Below the pieces are notes generated by a model. It worked only from the letters and a program-made list of their open reading frames with translations, ran no database searches and was not told the origin of the DNA. From the NCBI GenBank assembly GCA_022510705.1, contig JAFLSX010000011.1:1-54139 (forward strand): 54,139 nt of DNA. Reading direction: 5' to 3'. The stretch comes from Lachnospiraceae bacterium (GTDB lineage Bacteria; Bacillota; Clostridia; Lachnospirales; Lachnospiraceae). Shown here in pieces: positions 8,156 through 18,307 of the stretch (positions are counted from its first letter, which is position 1; the number at the start of each line of letters is the position of its first letter). The translations under genes and the position numbers were made by a program.

Positions 8156-9478
8156 CTAATTTGCTGCTCCCAGCGTGATTTCCATACTCATTTCCCGGTA
8201 ACTGTTCTGGGAAAGCCTTTGCACAACTATAGTAACAGTCTGCCCCGCCTCCAAACGCTGCAGAGTGGTCGTATAGTTGGTAAAATTCTCAATACTGCTG
8301 CCATCTAATTCCACAATGATGTCGCCTCGCTGAATGCCTGCCAGCATAGCGGGAGAATCCATTGCAACTTCCCGCACATAGGCGCCGTAGGGCACGCCCA
8401 TTTCCTTGTTGGCTGCCGCCGTCACATCCACGCCGCTTACACCCAGATAGGCCAATTCTTTTCCGTTGGACATATTTTCAATGAGCTTGCGCAGCTCGGA
8501 AATCCCAATTGCCGTAACCGCATTTCTTCTGTCCGTTCCGCCACCTCCCGGAATGATAATTCCAATGATCTGTGAACGCATATTGAAAAGCACGCCCGTA
8601 GCCTGCTGACTTCCGTAAATATCCGTTGTCAGCAGTTTGTAAGTGGCATCCACCTTACTCCAGATACTGCCCGCAGAGACCAGCATACCGTATCCCGCGG
8701 ATCCTACCGTTCCCATGGGTGCACCCAGCGCAACCACCGGAACCCCCACCGGATCCCGCATATTGGAGGAACCCAGATCGGCAATTTTCACCTTGTCCCG
8801 GGTGCTCTCGGGCAGACCGTCAATCTGTACCGCTACTACCGCCAGGCCCGTCTGTCTGTCCCATTGCCTGAGTTCAGCCTCTGCACCCGTACCATCGATA
8901 AAGGTCACCAAAATGCTCTCGGTACCCCTTACGGTAGCACTGTCCGTCAGAATTAAGTATTCCGATCCGTTTGTAGCAATTATGACACCGCTGGTTCTGC
9001 CTTCGCTTTCGTAGGTATTATTCAGCCAGTCCACATCGGAGGTCATCACTGTCACAACCACCATAGATGCTTCCAGTTCCTTTACATAGGCATCCATAGC
9101 GCTATAAAACTGCTCATAATGTGTTTTATCCAGCTGTAGGTTCTCCAAAATTTTCTGCAGCTGTTCATCCTCTAAGATAACGGACTCTACCACTTCCTGG
9201 ATGGAGGACTCATCCTCGTCTTCCACCAGCATATCCTCCGGTGCCATTTCATCCGATTCCTCCGGCAAAATAACTAAGGGGGGCTCTTCCTCCGGGTAGA
9301 GCCAGTTACTGAATACCGGTTCCAGAATCAAAAAGGTTAAGCAGGCAATCAGACCGAAGATCACTGCCATACATACCGTTATCAAGGTCTTTCTCAACAG
9401 TTTCTTTTTGTTGAGAGGTCTTTCTTTAATTTTCTCCATTATGAAATCCGACTGCTTGTTCTGCTCGGTATCCGGCAT
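8156..9478 (-). CDS. HtrA/DegP-like membrane-anchored trypsin-fold + PDZ protein, predicted catalytically inactive
   Basis: N-terminal TM, S1C-fold core (GVIIATNGSEYLILTDSATV..., VALGAPMG..., TDIYGSQQATGVLFN), C-terminal PDZ (AMLAGIQRGDIIVELDGSSI); His, Asp and Ser positions replaced. Confidence 0.8.
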   Translation of the reverse strand: MPDTEQNKQSDFIMEKIKERPLNKKKLLRKTLITVCMAVIFGLIACLTFLILEPVFSNWLYPEEEPPLVILPEESDEMAPEDMLVEDEDESSIQEVVESVILEDEQLQKILENLQLDKTHYEQFYSAMDAYVKELEASMVVVTVMTSDVDWLNNTYESEGRTSGVIIATNGSEYLILTDSATVRGTESILVTFIDGTGAEAELRQWDRQTGLAVVAVQIDGLPESTRDKVKIADLGSSNMRDPVGVPVVALGAPMGTVGSAGYGMLVSAGSIWSKVDATYKLLTTDIYGSQQATGVLFNMRSQIIGIIIPGGGGTDRRNAVTAIGISELRKLIENMSNGKELAYLGVSGVDVTAAANKEMGVPYGAYVREVAMDSPAMLAGIQRGDIIVELDGSSIENFTNYTTTLQRLEAGQTVTIVVQRLSQNSYREMSMEITLGAAN

Positions 9479-9564
9479 GCGCTTATGACCTCCTGCATTT
9501 TCCGATTCTTTCAGTTAAGAGTATAGCCGATTGTACGTCGATTGTAAATGTTTTATGCGTACAA

Positions 9565-9590
9565 AAAAGACCTGAAAGCTCAGGTCTTTT
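9565..9590 (-). terminator. Terminator downstream of tRNA-Gly (potentially bidirectional)
   Basis: AAAAGACCTGA-AAGC-TCAGGTCTTTT perfect hairpin. Confidence 0.8.
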
Positions 9591-9591
9591 A

Positions 9592-9662
9592 AGCAGCTAG
9601 CGGGAATCGAACCCGTCTCTCCAGCTTGGGAAGCTAGCATTCTACCGATGAACTATAGCTGC
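9592..9662 (-). tRNA. tRNA-Gly(CCC)
   Basis: Minus strand GCAGCTA...TAGCTGC acceptor, anticodon loop TTCCCAA, TTCGATT T-loop; CCA not encoded. Confidence 0.93.
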
Positions 9663-9721
9663 ATGTATTCTACGTTAGCAGAATCATTATACCATAGTCC
9701 CGGCAAAAATGCCAGTTTATT

Positions 9722-11029
9722 TTATTGTACTGCTTTGAAGGCCTCTTCCAGGTCTTCAATAATGTCGTCGATATTCTCTGTACCGATAGATAAGCGGATA
9801 GTATTGGGGGCAATACCCTGATCTTCCAGTTCCTCATCGTTTAACTGAGAATGAGTCGTGGATGCAGGATGGATTACTAAGGACTTCACATCTGCTACAT
9901 TTGCTAACAGGCTGAAAAGTTCCAGATTGTCAATGAAATCCTGTGCTTTCTTAGCATCTCCTTTAATCTCAAAGGTAAAAATGGAGCCGCCGCCATTAGG
10001 GAAATATTTCTTATACAGTGCCTGCTGCCCTGCATCCTCGGAAACAGAGGGATGATGTACTGCTTCTACCTGAGGATGATTCTTTAAATACTGTACTACC
10101 TTCAACGCATTCTCTACATGTCTTTCCACACGCAGGGACAGAGTTTCCAGCCCCTGCAGGAAGAAGAATGCATGGAACGGAGATAAGGTTGCACCCGTAT
10201 CACGCAACAAGATAGCACGAATCTTGGTCACAAATGCTGCCGCTCCTACTGCCTTGGTGAAGCTTACACCATGATAGCTGGGATTGGGATCAACCAGGGA
10301 AGGGAACTTTCCGCTTGCTTCCCAATCGAACTTACCGCTGTCCACAATAACACCGCCGATGGTGGTGCCGTGACCACCGATAAATTTGGTTGCAGAATGT
10401 ACCACGATGTCTGCACCGTATTCAATGGGGCGAACCAGATAAGGTGTTGCAAAGGTATTGTCAATTACCAAAGGAATCTTATGCGCATGGGCAATACCTG
10501 CCAGCTTTTCAATATCCACAACATCTGATTTGGGATTTCCCAGAGTTTCAATAAAGAGTGCCTTGGTATTGTCTTTAATTGCGGCTTCTACTTCCTCATA
10601 GTTGAAGGGATCCACAAAGGTGGTAGTGATACCGTATTCCGGCAGCGTATGTGCTAACAGGTTGTAAGTCCCGCCGTAGATATTCTTTGCGGATACAATG
10701 TGATCACCTGCATGCGCCAGATTTTCAAAGGTATATGTAATGGCTGCTGCACCGGACGCTACCGCCAAAGCTGCAACGCCGCCTTCTAAGGCTGCGATTC
10801 TCTGTTCAAAAACATCCTCGGTGGGATTGGTCAGTCTGCCGTAGATATTGCCGGCATCCCTTAACCCAAATCTGTCCGCTGCATGCTGGCTGTTGTGGAA
10901 TACAAAGGATGACGTCTGGTAAATGGGAACGGCTCTTGCGTCCGTAACCGGATCGGCCTGCTCCTGTCCAACGTGTAACTGTAAAGTTTCAAATTTTAAG
11001 TTTCTGTCTTTATACGCTTTCTTGCTCAT
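9722..11029 (-). CDS. metY: O-acetylhomoserine sulfhydrylase (Cys/Met metabolism PLP enzyme)
   Basis: FETLQLHVGQE, YGRLTNPT, VVHSATKFIGGHGT PLP lysine motif, full length. Confidence 0.92.
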   Translation of the reverse strand: MSKKAYKDRNLKFETLQLHVGQEQADPVTDARAVPIYQTSSFVFHNSQHAADRFGLRDAGNIYGRLTNPTEDVFEQRIAALEGGVAALAVASGAAAITYTFENLAHAGDHIVSAKNIYGGTYNLLAHTLPEYGITTTFVDPFNYEEVEAAIKDNTKALFIETLGNPKSDVVDIEKLAGIAHAHKIPLVIDNTFATPYLVRPIEYGADIVVHSATKFIGGHGTTIGGVIVDSGKFDWEASGKFPSLVDPNPSYHGVSFTKAVGAAAFVTKIRAILLRDTGATLSPFHAFFFLQGLETLSLRVERHVENALKVVQYLKNHPQVEAVHHPSVSEDAGQQALYKKYFPNGGGSIFTFEIKGDAKKAQDFIDNLELFSLLANVADVKSLVIHPASTTHSQLNDEELEDQGIAPNTIRLSIGTENIDDIIEDLEEAFKAVQ

Positions 11030-11138
11030 AATTCTCCTCTTTCCGCGGTACCTCCCGCTGTTATTTCATGCACTTATCCTAGCACGCTTTCCCATACTTG
11101 TCTAATACTTAAAAAAGTTGGCTGGTTATAGGAAAAAG

Positions 11139-12074
11139 TTATAGCAGGGATTTATTCTCCTCCATTTCCTCAAAGCTATAACTTATCCGCAGCACGTTCT
11201 GTATCAGTTTTACATCCACGTTACCGCCCATGGCTTCAGTCAGTAATTTATTGATGGTAAGACCCAGACCACTGCTCTGTTGTGTTCGGGAATTTTCCTG
11301 CACATAGAAGCGTTCAAACAGATGAGGAATATCTTTTTCGTTTAAAACAGAAGTATCATTTTCAAAGATCAGGCAGATTTTTCCTTCTGCTCTGCATACA
11401 GAAATGTGCAGAAAACTTTCCGCATAGCGCAAAGCGTTCTGCAGCATATTGTTAAAGATGCGTTCCATGGCAGCACTGTCCGCCATGATAAAAAGAGGCG
11501 TCTCTTCAATAGCAAAATCCACAAGCAGGCCTCGCTTTTCAAAAAGCTGATAATAAAGCAGACTGGTCTCTTCCGTAAAGCGCGCAATGTTCAACCGCTC
11601 CATACATAGATGATAATCATCCATTTCCAGCCGGGACATATCGTAAAAATTCCCTATCAGACTCTGCAGCGTTTTTGCTTTTTTGCCGGCACGCTCCAAA
11701 TTGCTCTTATCCTCCGCGCTTAAACCTTCACCCTCCAAAAGTTCCAAATATCCGATAATGGCCGTCAGCGGTGTACGCAGATCATGGCTGATATTTTCAA
11801 TCTGTGCGCGCAGCTGCCTCTCTCGGTTTTTATAACCAATACGTTCTATTTTAGAGAACCGAATGTACTCATTCATTGTCCGTATAAAGGCCTCTGCCTC
11901 TTTATTTGGATAGGAAAGCAGGAGGATCCGGTTTTCTTCCGGATTCTCCCGAATCTCTTTTAAGTCCTTCTCTGCCTTTTTTAAATTTGCTTTCAGACAA
12001 TAGAAGCGCACCATATAAAAAGCAGTGATACAGATGATAACAACGAGTAAAACCCAAACCATATGAACATCCAT
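11139..12074 (-). CDS. Sensor histidine kinase
   Basis: ISHDLRTPLTAIIGYLELLEG H-box, N-box NNMLQNALRYA, SSGLGLTI. Confidence 0.9.
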   Translation of the reverse strand: MDVHMVWVLLVVIICITAFYMVRFYCLKANLKKAEKDLKEIRENPEENRILLLSYPNKEAEAFIRTMNEYIRFSKIERIGYKNRERQLRAQIENISHDLRTPLTAIIGYLELLEGEGLSAEDKSNLERAGKKAKTLQSLIGNFYDMSRLEMDDYHLCMERLNIARFTEETSLLYYQLFEKRGLLVDFAIEETPLFIMADSAAMERIFNNMLQNALRYAESFLHISVCRAEGKICLIFENDTSVLNEKDIPHLFERFYVQENSRTQQSSGLGLTINKLLTEAMGGNVDVKLIQNVLRISYSFEEMEENKSLL

Positions 12075-12112
12075 GCCTTTCTAAAGACCGATAACCGCCA
12101 TCCGGGAAGAAA

Positions 12113-12937
12113 CTATATTTCCTTCCGACGCATGCCCACAATTCCTATCACTAAAAATATGACTATGCCAAACAAGCCAACCAACAGCGTCCGAAGCAAA
12201 CCTTCCGGAACCTGCCATAGCCATTGCACGTGAAAATCTTCCGCTCCTACAATATTCTGGGTAGAACCTATCACATTGACTGCCAGCCAATTATAGAGCT
12301 CCGCAAAAAAAGCAAACTTCATACCCAAAAATAAACAGATAATAGGAACGCCTTCAAATATGATCAGCCAACTCCAGCTTGCAGTTGTTTCCGATCTAAG
12401 CAGAAAACAGAGAGTCAGCGCGGCCAGTAATCCCGCAACCAAAATCGGACTGTTGGCCAAATAAGTTCCCAGAAATGCTTGTAGCATTTCTATACCGCTG
12501 TCTTCCAAAAGAAGATAACTGCTGGCAATAAAAATAGCCAGAACAACTGTTAATGACAAAAAAGCGACAATGAGCGACACAATAATCTTTCCCAGATATA
12601 TTTTAATAGGACTGCCGCCAAAGGCAATACTGTTTCCCAGGGTTCTGTTCTTATACTCATCTCCAAAGACAATAGCGCCCATCACAATAGTCAGCATAAG
12701 CACCACATTTATAAAAGTACATGCCGTATAGAACACAAATGTTGTATTGGCATATCCGAAAGTAGGCTCACTCTGCCATATTGCATTTAGCAGCAAATTC
12801 ATGATCAACAAAAGTGCCGTACATATCCCGCAAAGAATATAAATCCCCTTGCTGTGGCTTATCCTGTATAATTCACTCTTAATATAGTTAAGCATGTTAC
12901 ACCTCCCCTTTAGGCATTTCTGCCTCTTCTCTTTCAC
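12113..12937 (-). CDS. ABC-2 type permease
   Basis: Six hydrophobic segments, FGDEYKNRTLGNSIAFG motif, next to ABC ATPase. Confidence 0.85.
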   Translation of the reverse strand: MKEKRQKCLKGRCNMLNYIKSELYRISHSKGIYILCGICTALLLIMNLLLNAIWQSEPTFGYANTTFVFYTACTFINVVLMLTIVMGAIVFGDEYKNRTLGNSIAFGGSPIKIYLGKIIVSLIVAFLSLTVVLAIFIASSYLLLEDSGIEMLQAFLGTYLANSPILVAGLLAALTLCFLLRSETTASWSWLIIFEGVPIICLFLGMKFAFFAELYNWLAVNVIGSTQNIVGAEDFHVQWLWQVPEGLLRTLLVGLFGIVIFLVIGIVGMRRKEI

Positions 12938-13844
12938 CTACCAGATTCATGTAGTAATTTTCCAGATTGATCTCCTTCATTTCAAATCCCAGCAGACCGA
13001 TTCCATGATTTACTGCCAGTGCGCTGTAATCAGCAATATTGTCCACCTTCTCCAGAATATGAATACAGTTATCCGGCAGCACCCGGTAATTGCTGCAGAG
13101 CATTTCTGCTTCCAAAAGGGCTGTGTAAGCCGCCGCATCCGTAACCTTAATTTCCAAAAAGGCACGACATTTTTCCCGCAGTTTCTCCGCGCTGATCTGC
13201 TCCGCTAACTCTCCACGACTCAAAAAGCCGTAATCGGTAGCAATATTTTCCAGTTCCGTCAATATGTGACTGGAAATGAGGATGGTAACACCTTGTTCTT
13301 TATTCAGTTTTAACAGTAAGTTTCTTATTTCCACAATTCCTGCCGGATCCAGGCCGTTTATCGGCTCGTCCAATATCAACAGCTCCGGATCTCCCATCAG
13401 TGCCAGCGCCAGTCCCAGCCTCTGCTTCATACCTAAAGACAGATTTACAAATTTTTTCTTCGCGGCATGGGAAAGGCCCACCAGTTCTAACATTTTATCC
13501 ACAGAGTCTTTTCCGGGAATCCCTCTCTGTATGCGGTAATATTCCAGATTCTGTCTGGCGGTCAGCTTGGGATAAAAACCCGGCATCTCTATGATGGCTC
13601 CCGTTTGGGTTCGGGCTTTCCTGTATCCGGCCTCTGTCTCTTCTCCCATTATGGTAAAGTTTCCGCTTGTGGGTCGAATCTGTCCGGTAAGTATTTTTAA
13701 AAAAGTGGTTTTTCCCGCTCCGTTATTTCCCACCAGTCCGTAAATACTGCCCTTTTTTATCCGGATATTTGCATCCTTTAAGGCCGCAGTCTGCCCATAG
13801 AGCTTCGTCAGCCTATCCGATTTTATGATCCATTCCTCGCTCAT
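12897..13844 (-). CDS. ABC transporter ATP-binding protein (peptide/bacitracin-resistance-like)
   Basis: GNNGAGKTTFLK, LSLGMKQRLGLALAL, LLILDEPINGLDP. Confidence 0.92.
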   Translation of the reverse strand: MSEEWIIKSDRLTKLYGQTAALKDANIRIKKGSIYGLVGNNGAGKTTFLKILTGQIRPTSGNFTIMGEETEAGYRKARTQTGAIIEMPGFYPKLTARQNLEYYRIQRGIPGKDSVDKMLELVGLSHAAKKKFVNLSLGMKQRLGLALALMGDPELLILDEPINGLDPAGIVEIRNLLLKLNKEQGVTILISSHILTELENIATDYGFLSRGELAEQISAEKLREKCRAFLEIKVTDAAAYTALLEAEMLCSNYRVLPDNCIHILEKVDNIADYSALAVNHGIGLLGFEMKEINLENYYMNLVGEREEAEMPKGEV

Positions 13845-13950
13845 AATTTCTCTCCTTTCCGAAATCTGGCTTTATCATACTCTTATTAGCTTAAATTAGT
13901 CCTTTAGAAAGTTTAAAGAAATTATAAAGCTTAAAATACCGCTTTCCTTC

Positions 13951-14664
13951 CTACGCCATTTTAAACCCGATGCCCCAAACCGTCTTAATATATTCTTCCG
14001 TATCCAGTGCCGCTATCTTTTTGCGCAGATTACTTACATGCACATTTATGGTATTGTCCTCTCCCAGATAACTGCCCTGCCAGATCAATTCATAGAGGCT
14101 CTCACGAGAAAAGACCTTTCCCGGATTCTGTACCAACAAACACAAAATATCATATTCATGAGCCGTCAGTAAAAGCGGCTTTTCACTCACTGTAGCTTCC
14201 CTGGCTTCGGGATAAATTTTCAATTTCTTATAGGAAAGAATCTGCTCCTGCATCCCTGTAATCGAATTCTTACCCCTGCCGTAACGGCGTAGAGCAGAAT
14301 TGACTCTGGCAATCACCTCTTCCTTCTCAAAGGGCTTTGTGAGGTAATCGTCCGCACCCATATTTAATACTTCAACCCTGTCCTCTAAGGAAGATTTCGC
14401 AGACAGCACTATAATGGGGACATCACTGGTTTGTCTGATTTTCCCGATCAGCTCTTCCCCTGTCACTCCCGGCAGCATCAGATCCAACAAAATCAAGTCA
14501 TACTGCTCTCTGCCCGTGCCTTCAGAGAAAAGCCTTAAGCTCGCTTCGGAGCCGGAAAACGCCTGCGTGGGCACATATCCCTGCAGATGCATGATCTTTG
14601 ACAGTATCTCAGAAATATCCGCATCATCTTCCACTATCAATATCTTAACTTCATCCTCTGTCAT
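13951..14664 (-). CDS. OmpR-family response regulator (ORF start at 14967 is too far upstream)
   Basis: MTEDEVKILIVEDDADISEI receiver plus winged helix; ATG at 14664 overlaps the stop of the upstream gene (ATGA). Confidence 0.92.
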   Translation of the reverse strand: MTEDEVKILIVEDDADISEILSKIMHLQGYVPTQAFSGSEASLRLFSEGTGREQYDLILLDLMLPGVTGEELIGKIRQTSDVPIIVLSAKSSLEDRVEVLNMGADDYLTKPFEKEEVIARVNSALRRYGRGKNSITGMQEQILSYKKLKIYPEAREATVSEKPLLLTAHEYDILCLLVQNPGKVFSRESLYELIWQGSYLGEDNTINVHVSNLRKKIAALDTEEYIKTVWGIGFKMA

Positions 14665-16409
14665 GATTCTCGCCTTTCTCCCTGCTGCCGCAGCATATAT
14701 TCTCCCAATCCCATGATCAGAAAAACCTGCGTCATCTGCATGGTCTGCTGGAAACTGAAAATATTGTTTACCGTATATGTAAACAGACTCAACCCGCAGC
14801 CTATCGCTGCTGCAATTGTTCCCGCCGCGTTCTCCGCTCCTTGCGGCGCCCTTGCTTCTGCCCCGATCATCGTACTTCCCTTTACAAAACGCCAGATGGC
14901 GCTTACCACTACTCCGGCATAACCGATCAGGCCAAAAATTCCTAAGTTTGCCAGTATGGTAATCCACTCACCATGGGCATTTGTCAGTCTGCTTTCTCCA
15001 AACTGCTCCTGCACCGCCTGCAGCAGATCAGGTGCTTTTCCGCTGTCGATATAGTACCACATACCGTCCGGCCCCACGCCCACTGCTTTATGCAGCGTAT
15101 CCTGTGCCTGCCAGGTACCGATGCCTGCCATCCAGGTGCCGCCCCGGCTGCTTCCCCATTCTCTGTCAAAAACAAACAGCGGATTTTCTGACAGGGCTCC
15201 CAGACTGCCGGGATGCCGGGTATTGATTATGATTGCCGCAATAAATGACGTAAGCGTCACAAGCAAACAGATTGCCAGACAAAACCAGATTTTACGGATA
15301 CCTCTACAGTCTATCAGCCGCTTATGCCGGGCTGTATAGAACAGATAGAGAAGCAGCGCCACCACTCCCCACACCCAGGGCAACGCCCCTTTCGTCAGCA
15401 TGGTGTAAAGCGATGTCTGATAAGTATTTTGCTCCGGCCATGCAAACTGCACCAGCGCTAACGTACACAGCGTAACTCCAAATAGGAGCTGTAACTCCAG
15501 AAAATGCCCAAAGGTTTCCTTTCCTTCTTCTCCCTTGCCTGCCGCAGCAAGACCAAAGAGCAGTATCATCATAGCCGCCAGCGCCAATATTCCGCTATCA
15601 CTTCCCTGGGTAATTCCCGTTGCAAACCCTATTGCGCAGTTTATCCCCAACAAAATGCGTCTGCACTTATAGAGCCATTGGGGCTCCGAAGACTCCCTTT
15701 TACAAAACACAAACAGCGCCGCCGTCAGTGGAAAGAGAACCACGAAGTAACCGCAAAACCAGTTGATATTTCCTATGGTTGATATGTAACTGGGACCGCT
15801 GGAAGTCATGCCGGGCGCCAGATAGCCGTATCGGTTTAAAAGTCCCAGTAAAAAAACCGGCATGGAAATAACCGACAATATGAACGGAAGCCATTTTCCC
15901 AAGTGCCGGGGCAGAAAACGGGAAATCGCAAAATAAGAGCCGATCAAGACTAACTGAGGCAGAAATCCCATGTACCAGCCACTGATTCCCAAAAGTAGTT
16001 TTTGTCTATAATCTGAATAATAATAGGAAAGGCATAGGGCCACAACATAGATGATCATAAATCGATCCGTTAGCGACAGTGTATCCAGACCATCGTTGAT
16101 CAAAAGGGGGACTTTCCCTTTGGCTTCACGATTTTTCTTCCACCATAGCCACAGGGAAAATAATCCATAAAAAAACAGCAGAGCCAAAAAGACCTTGCCG
16201 GCCGCAAAACCGTACTTTCTAAAAAACTCCGCCTTATTGGTGCCAATGCGGGAATAATCTGTTTCCCAATTATAATAGTAGGGCAGGATCATCCCCATTG
16301 CCAGCACATAAAGCGCAGTAATAAACTGCAGCAGATAACGCAGCCCCTTATGACAAAGCACAACCAAAGAATCTATCTTCTTCATTGAAAACCATGTAAA
16401 CATCCACAT
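14661..16409 (-). CDS. O-antigen ligase-like polytopic membrane protein
   Basis: Many TM segments; RGGTWMAGIGTWQA...GVGPDGMWYY...NAHGEWITILANLGIFGLIGY pattern of Wzy_C/O-antigen ligase family. Confidence 0.75.
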   Translation of the reverse strand: MWMFTWFSMKKIDSLVVLCHKGLRYLLQFITALYVLAMGMILPYYYNWETDYSRIGTNKAEFFRKYGFAAGKVFLALLFFYGLFSLWLWWKKNREAKGKVPLLINDGLDTLSLTDRFMIIYVVALCLSYYYSDYRQKLLLGISGWYMGFLPQLVLIGSYFAISRFLPRHLGKWLPFILSVISMPVFLLGLLNRYGYLAPGMTSSGPSYISTIGNINWFCGYFVVLFPLTAALFVFCKRESSEPQWLYKCRRILLGINCAIGFATGITQGSDSGILALAAMMILLFGLAAAGKGEEGKETFGHFLELQLLFGVTLCTLALVQFAWPEQNTYQTSLYTMLTKGALPWVWGVVALLLYLFYTARHKRLIDCRGIRKIWFCLAICLLVTLTSFIAAIIINTRHPGSLGALSENPLFVFDREWGSSRGGTWMAGIGTWQAQDTLHKAVGVGPDGMWYYIDSGKAPDLLQAVQEQFGESRLTNAHGEWITILANLGIFGLIGYAGVVVSAIWRFVKGSTMIGAEARAPQGAENAAGTIAAAIGCGLSLFTYTVNNIFSFQQTMQMTQVFLIMGLGEYMLRQQGERRES

Positions 16410-16415
16410 AGATAT

Positions 16416-17528
16416 TTACTCTGAATGTTCACGTATCCTCCCGCCAGGAATCTTATTTTCATCATAATCCTTTTGTTTCCCGTCGTCAACCTGACGGCGG
16501 TATGCCTCATAAGCTTGCTTTATCATGACCAGTCCCACCGGTCCCTTAATAATTCCCGCAACTCCAAACAGCTTCAGTCCGGCATAAACGGCGATCAATA
16601 TTACCACGGGATAAAATCCCGCTTCTTTTCCGATCAGTTTCGGCTCCATAAACTGCCGCACCAAAGCGCATGCCACATAGATGCCCAGACATAGCAGAGC
16701 CTTTCCGAAATAACCCTGTATGAGCTGCCAGAGGGCGAGGGGCACTAAGACCACGCCGGTACCGATAAAAGGCAGGGCATCCAGTGCACCTGCAACAAGC
16801 CCGAATATCCAACCGTTTGCCACTCTCCCCAAGGACAACAGCAATACACAAATTGTCGCGATTATCAACATAATCAAAAACTGGGCCTTTACAAAAGTTG
16901 CCAGATAGCGGATAACCCGCAGGGCAATTTCCAAAATCATGCGGCTTTCTCTGTGTGCTCCCACCTTGGAAAGAATGGCATCATAGTCCTTTGCCAACAG
17001 CACGGTTGCAATCATGGTAACCGCCAATACCGCAATAACAGAAATAAGATGCAGAATATATCCCCAGGATTCTCCCAGCACATCGGGAAGCGCCTGTGCT
17101 TGAAAATTTTCCATAAAGATATCCATTTGCTCTATGAGCGCAGAGCTTAGATTTTCTGTATCTATCCCAAAAAGATTTCCTACATTTTCACAACCCTGTC
17201 TCACTACTACCCGCAGATTTTCCTGTAACAGGTCTATATCTTCCACCCAGGCGGGAACCTGTTTTAGCAGCAGGGAACCGCAAAACCATACCAGAACAAT
17301 CAATGCCGCACAGATCAGTAGCAAAATGGCACTGGCCAGATACTGCTTTTTTATCCGGGTCTTTTTCTGTATATCATCAAAGGTGGGATAACAGAGCGTG
17401 AGAAAAATACCTGCCAGCATGACCGGTGTAAAAAGGGGACTGATAAAGCGCAGAAAAAAATAGACTGCTCCTGTAATAAGAAGCAGTACTATTGTTTTAT
17501 TTTCCATCCACTTTTTTCCGTCCCGCAT
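16416..17528 (-). CDS. AI-2E family transporter-like membrane protein
   Basis: VANGWIFGLVAGALDALPFIGTGVVLVPLALWQLI, MEPKLIGKEAGFYPVVILIAVYAGLKLFGVAGIIKGP. Confidence 0.88.
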   Translation of the reverse strand: MRDGKKWMENKTIVLLLITGAVYFFLRFISPLFTPVMLAGIFLTLCYPTFDDIQKKTRIKKQYLASAILLLICAALIVLVWFCGSLLLKQVPAWVEDIDLLQENLRVVVRQGCENVGNLFGIDTENLSSALIEQMDIFMENFQAQALPDVLGESWGYILHLISVIAVLAVTMIATVLLAKDYDAILSKVGAHRESRMILEIALRVIRYLATFVKAQFLIMLIIATICVLLLSLGRVANGWIFGLVAGALDALPFIGTGVVLVPLALWQLIQGYFGKALLCLGIYVACALVRQFMEPKLIGKEAGFYPVVILIAVYAGLKLFGVAGIIKGPVGLVMIKQAYEAYRRQVDDGKQKDYDENKIPGGRIREHSE

Positions 17529-17588
17529 ACTAAAACCAGCCTTTCCAAAATATCCTTTTGGTATTTAGTATGGGGGTTTTGGCAGAAA

Positions 17589-18296
17589 TTATTTGTCTGT
17601 ATCAAAGAAAGAAAAAGCCGGATTGTCCGGATGCACGGTATATTCCATTTCCTGCCCGCTTGCAGGATGATAAAAACGCAGTCTGCATGCGCACAGAGCC
17701 GTATGCCGGATTCCCAGTGTGCCGGACATTTGTCCGGAAATTTCGCTTCCGTATTTACTGTCTCCCAATATTGGAAAACCCGCATGGGAAAGCTGAGCTC
17801 TGATTTGGTGAAAACGTCCTGTTTCCAGCTTTATACGCAAAAGAGAAATCATTCCTGCCGCAGTTTCTCTCTCCCTCTCCATTTGATAATGCAGAACCGC
17901 CTGTTTGGCTTCCGCAGGCAGTTTGTCCTTCTGTTCAAACACAAGCGCCCTGCCTTTATCTTTCAGCAGATAATTCATCAGCTCCCGCTCCGTATCTGCC
18001 GGCTTTCCGCAAACCACCGCCAAATATTCCTTACAGAAGGCATTGTGCTGCAGCTGTCTGTTTAAATCTGCAGCGGCCGCACGGGTTTTTGCAAATACTA
18101 AAAGCCCCTCCACCGGTTGGTCCAGCCTGTGTATAATTCCCACATAGGGCGATGCCTTTGTGGCCCCGCTTATCAGGTAATTCTTCAGTTCACTCTCCAC
18201 ATCCTGCTGTCCGACATGGGCCGTCTGCACCGCCAGACCTGCCGGCTTATGCACAACCAAGATGTCCTCATCTTCATAAAGAATTTTTATCCGCAT
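17589..18296 (-). CDS. RluA-family pseudouridine synthase (start at MRIKILYEDED)
   Basis: EDEDILVVHKPAGLAVQT, IIHRLDQPVEGLLVFAKT, GRFHQIRAQLSHAGFPILGDSKYG. Confidence 0.9.
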   Translation of the reverse strand: MRIKILYEDEDILVVHKPAGLAVQTAHVGQQDVESELKNYLISGATKASPYVGIIHRLDQPVEGLLVFAKTRAAAADLNRQLQHNAFCKEYLAVVCGKPADTERELMNYLLKDKGRALVFEQKDKLPAEAKQAVLHYQMERERETAAGMISLLRIKLETGRFHQIRAQLSHAGFPILGDSKYGSEISGQMSGTLGIRHTALCACRLRFYHPASGQEMEYTVHPDNPAFSFFDTDK

Positions 18297-18307
18297 GCCA
18301 ACTCCTG

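Noticed and set aside
11030-11138. SAM or cobalamin riboswitch in front of metY
   Set aside because: Intergenic region is only ~110 bp, already contains a plausible promoter (TAGACA-17-TAGGAT, minus strand), and no conserved riboswitch core was recognised.
14665-14967. N-terminal extension of the response regulator ORF (338 aa)
   Set aside because: Extension is low-quality sequence read out of frame over the ligase-like gene; the receiver domain starts at ATG 14664.
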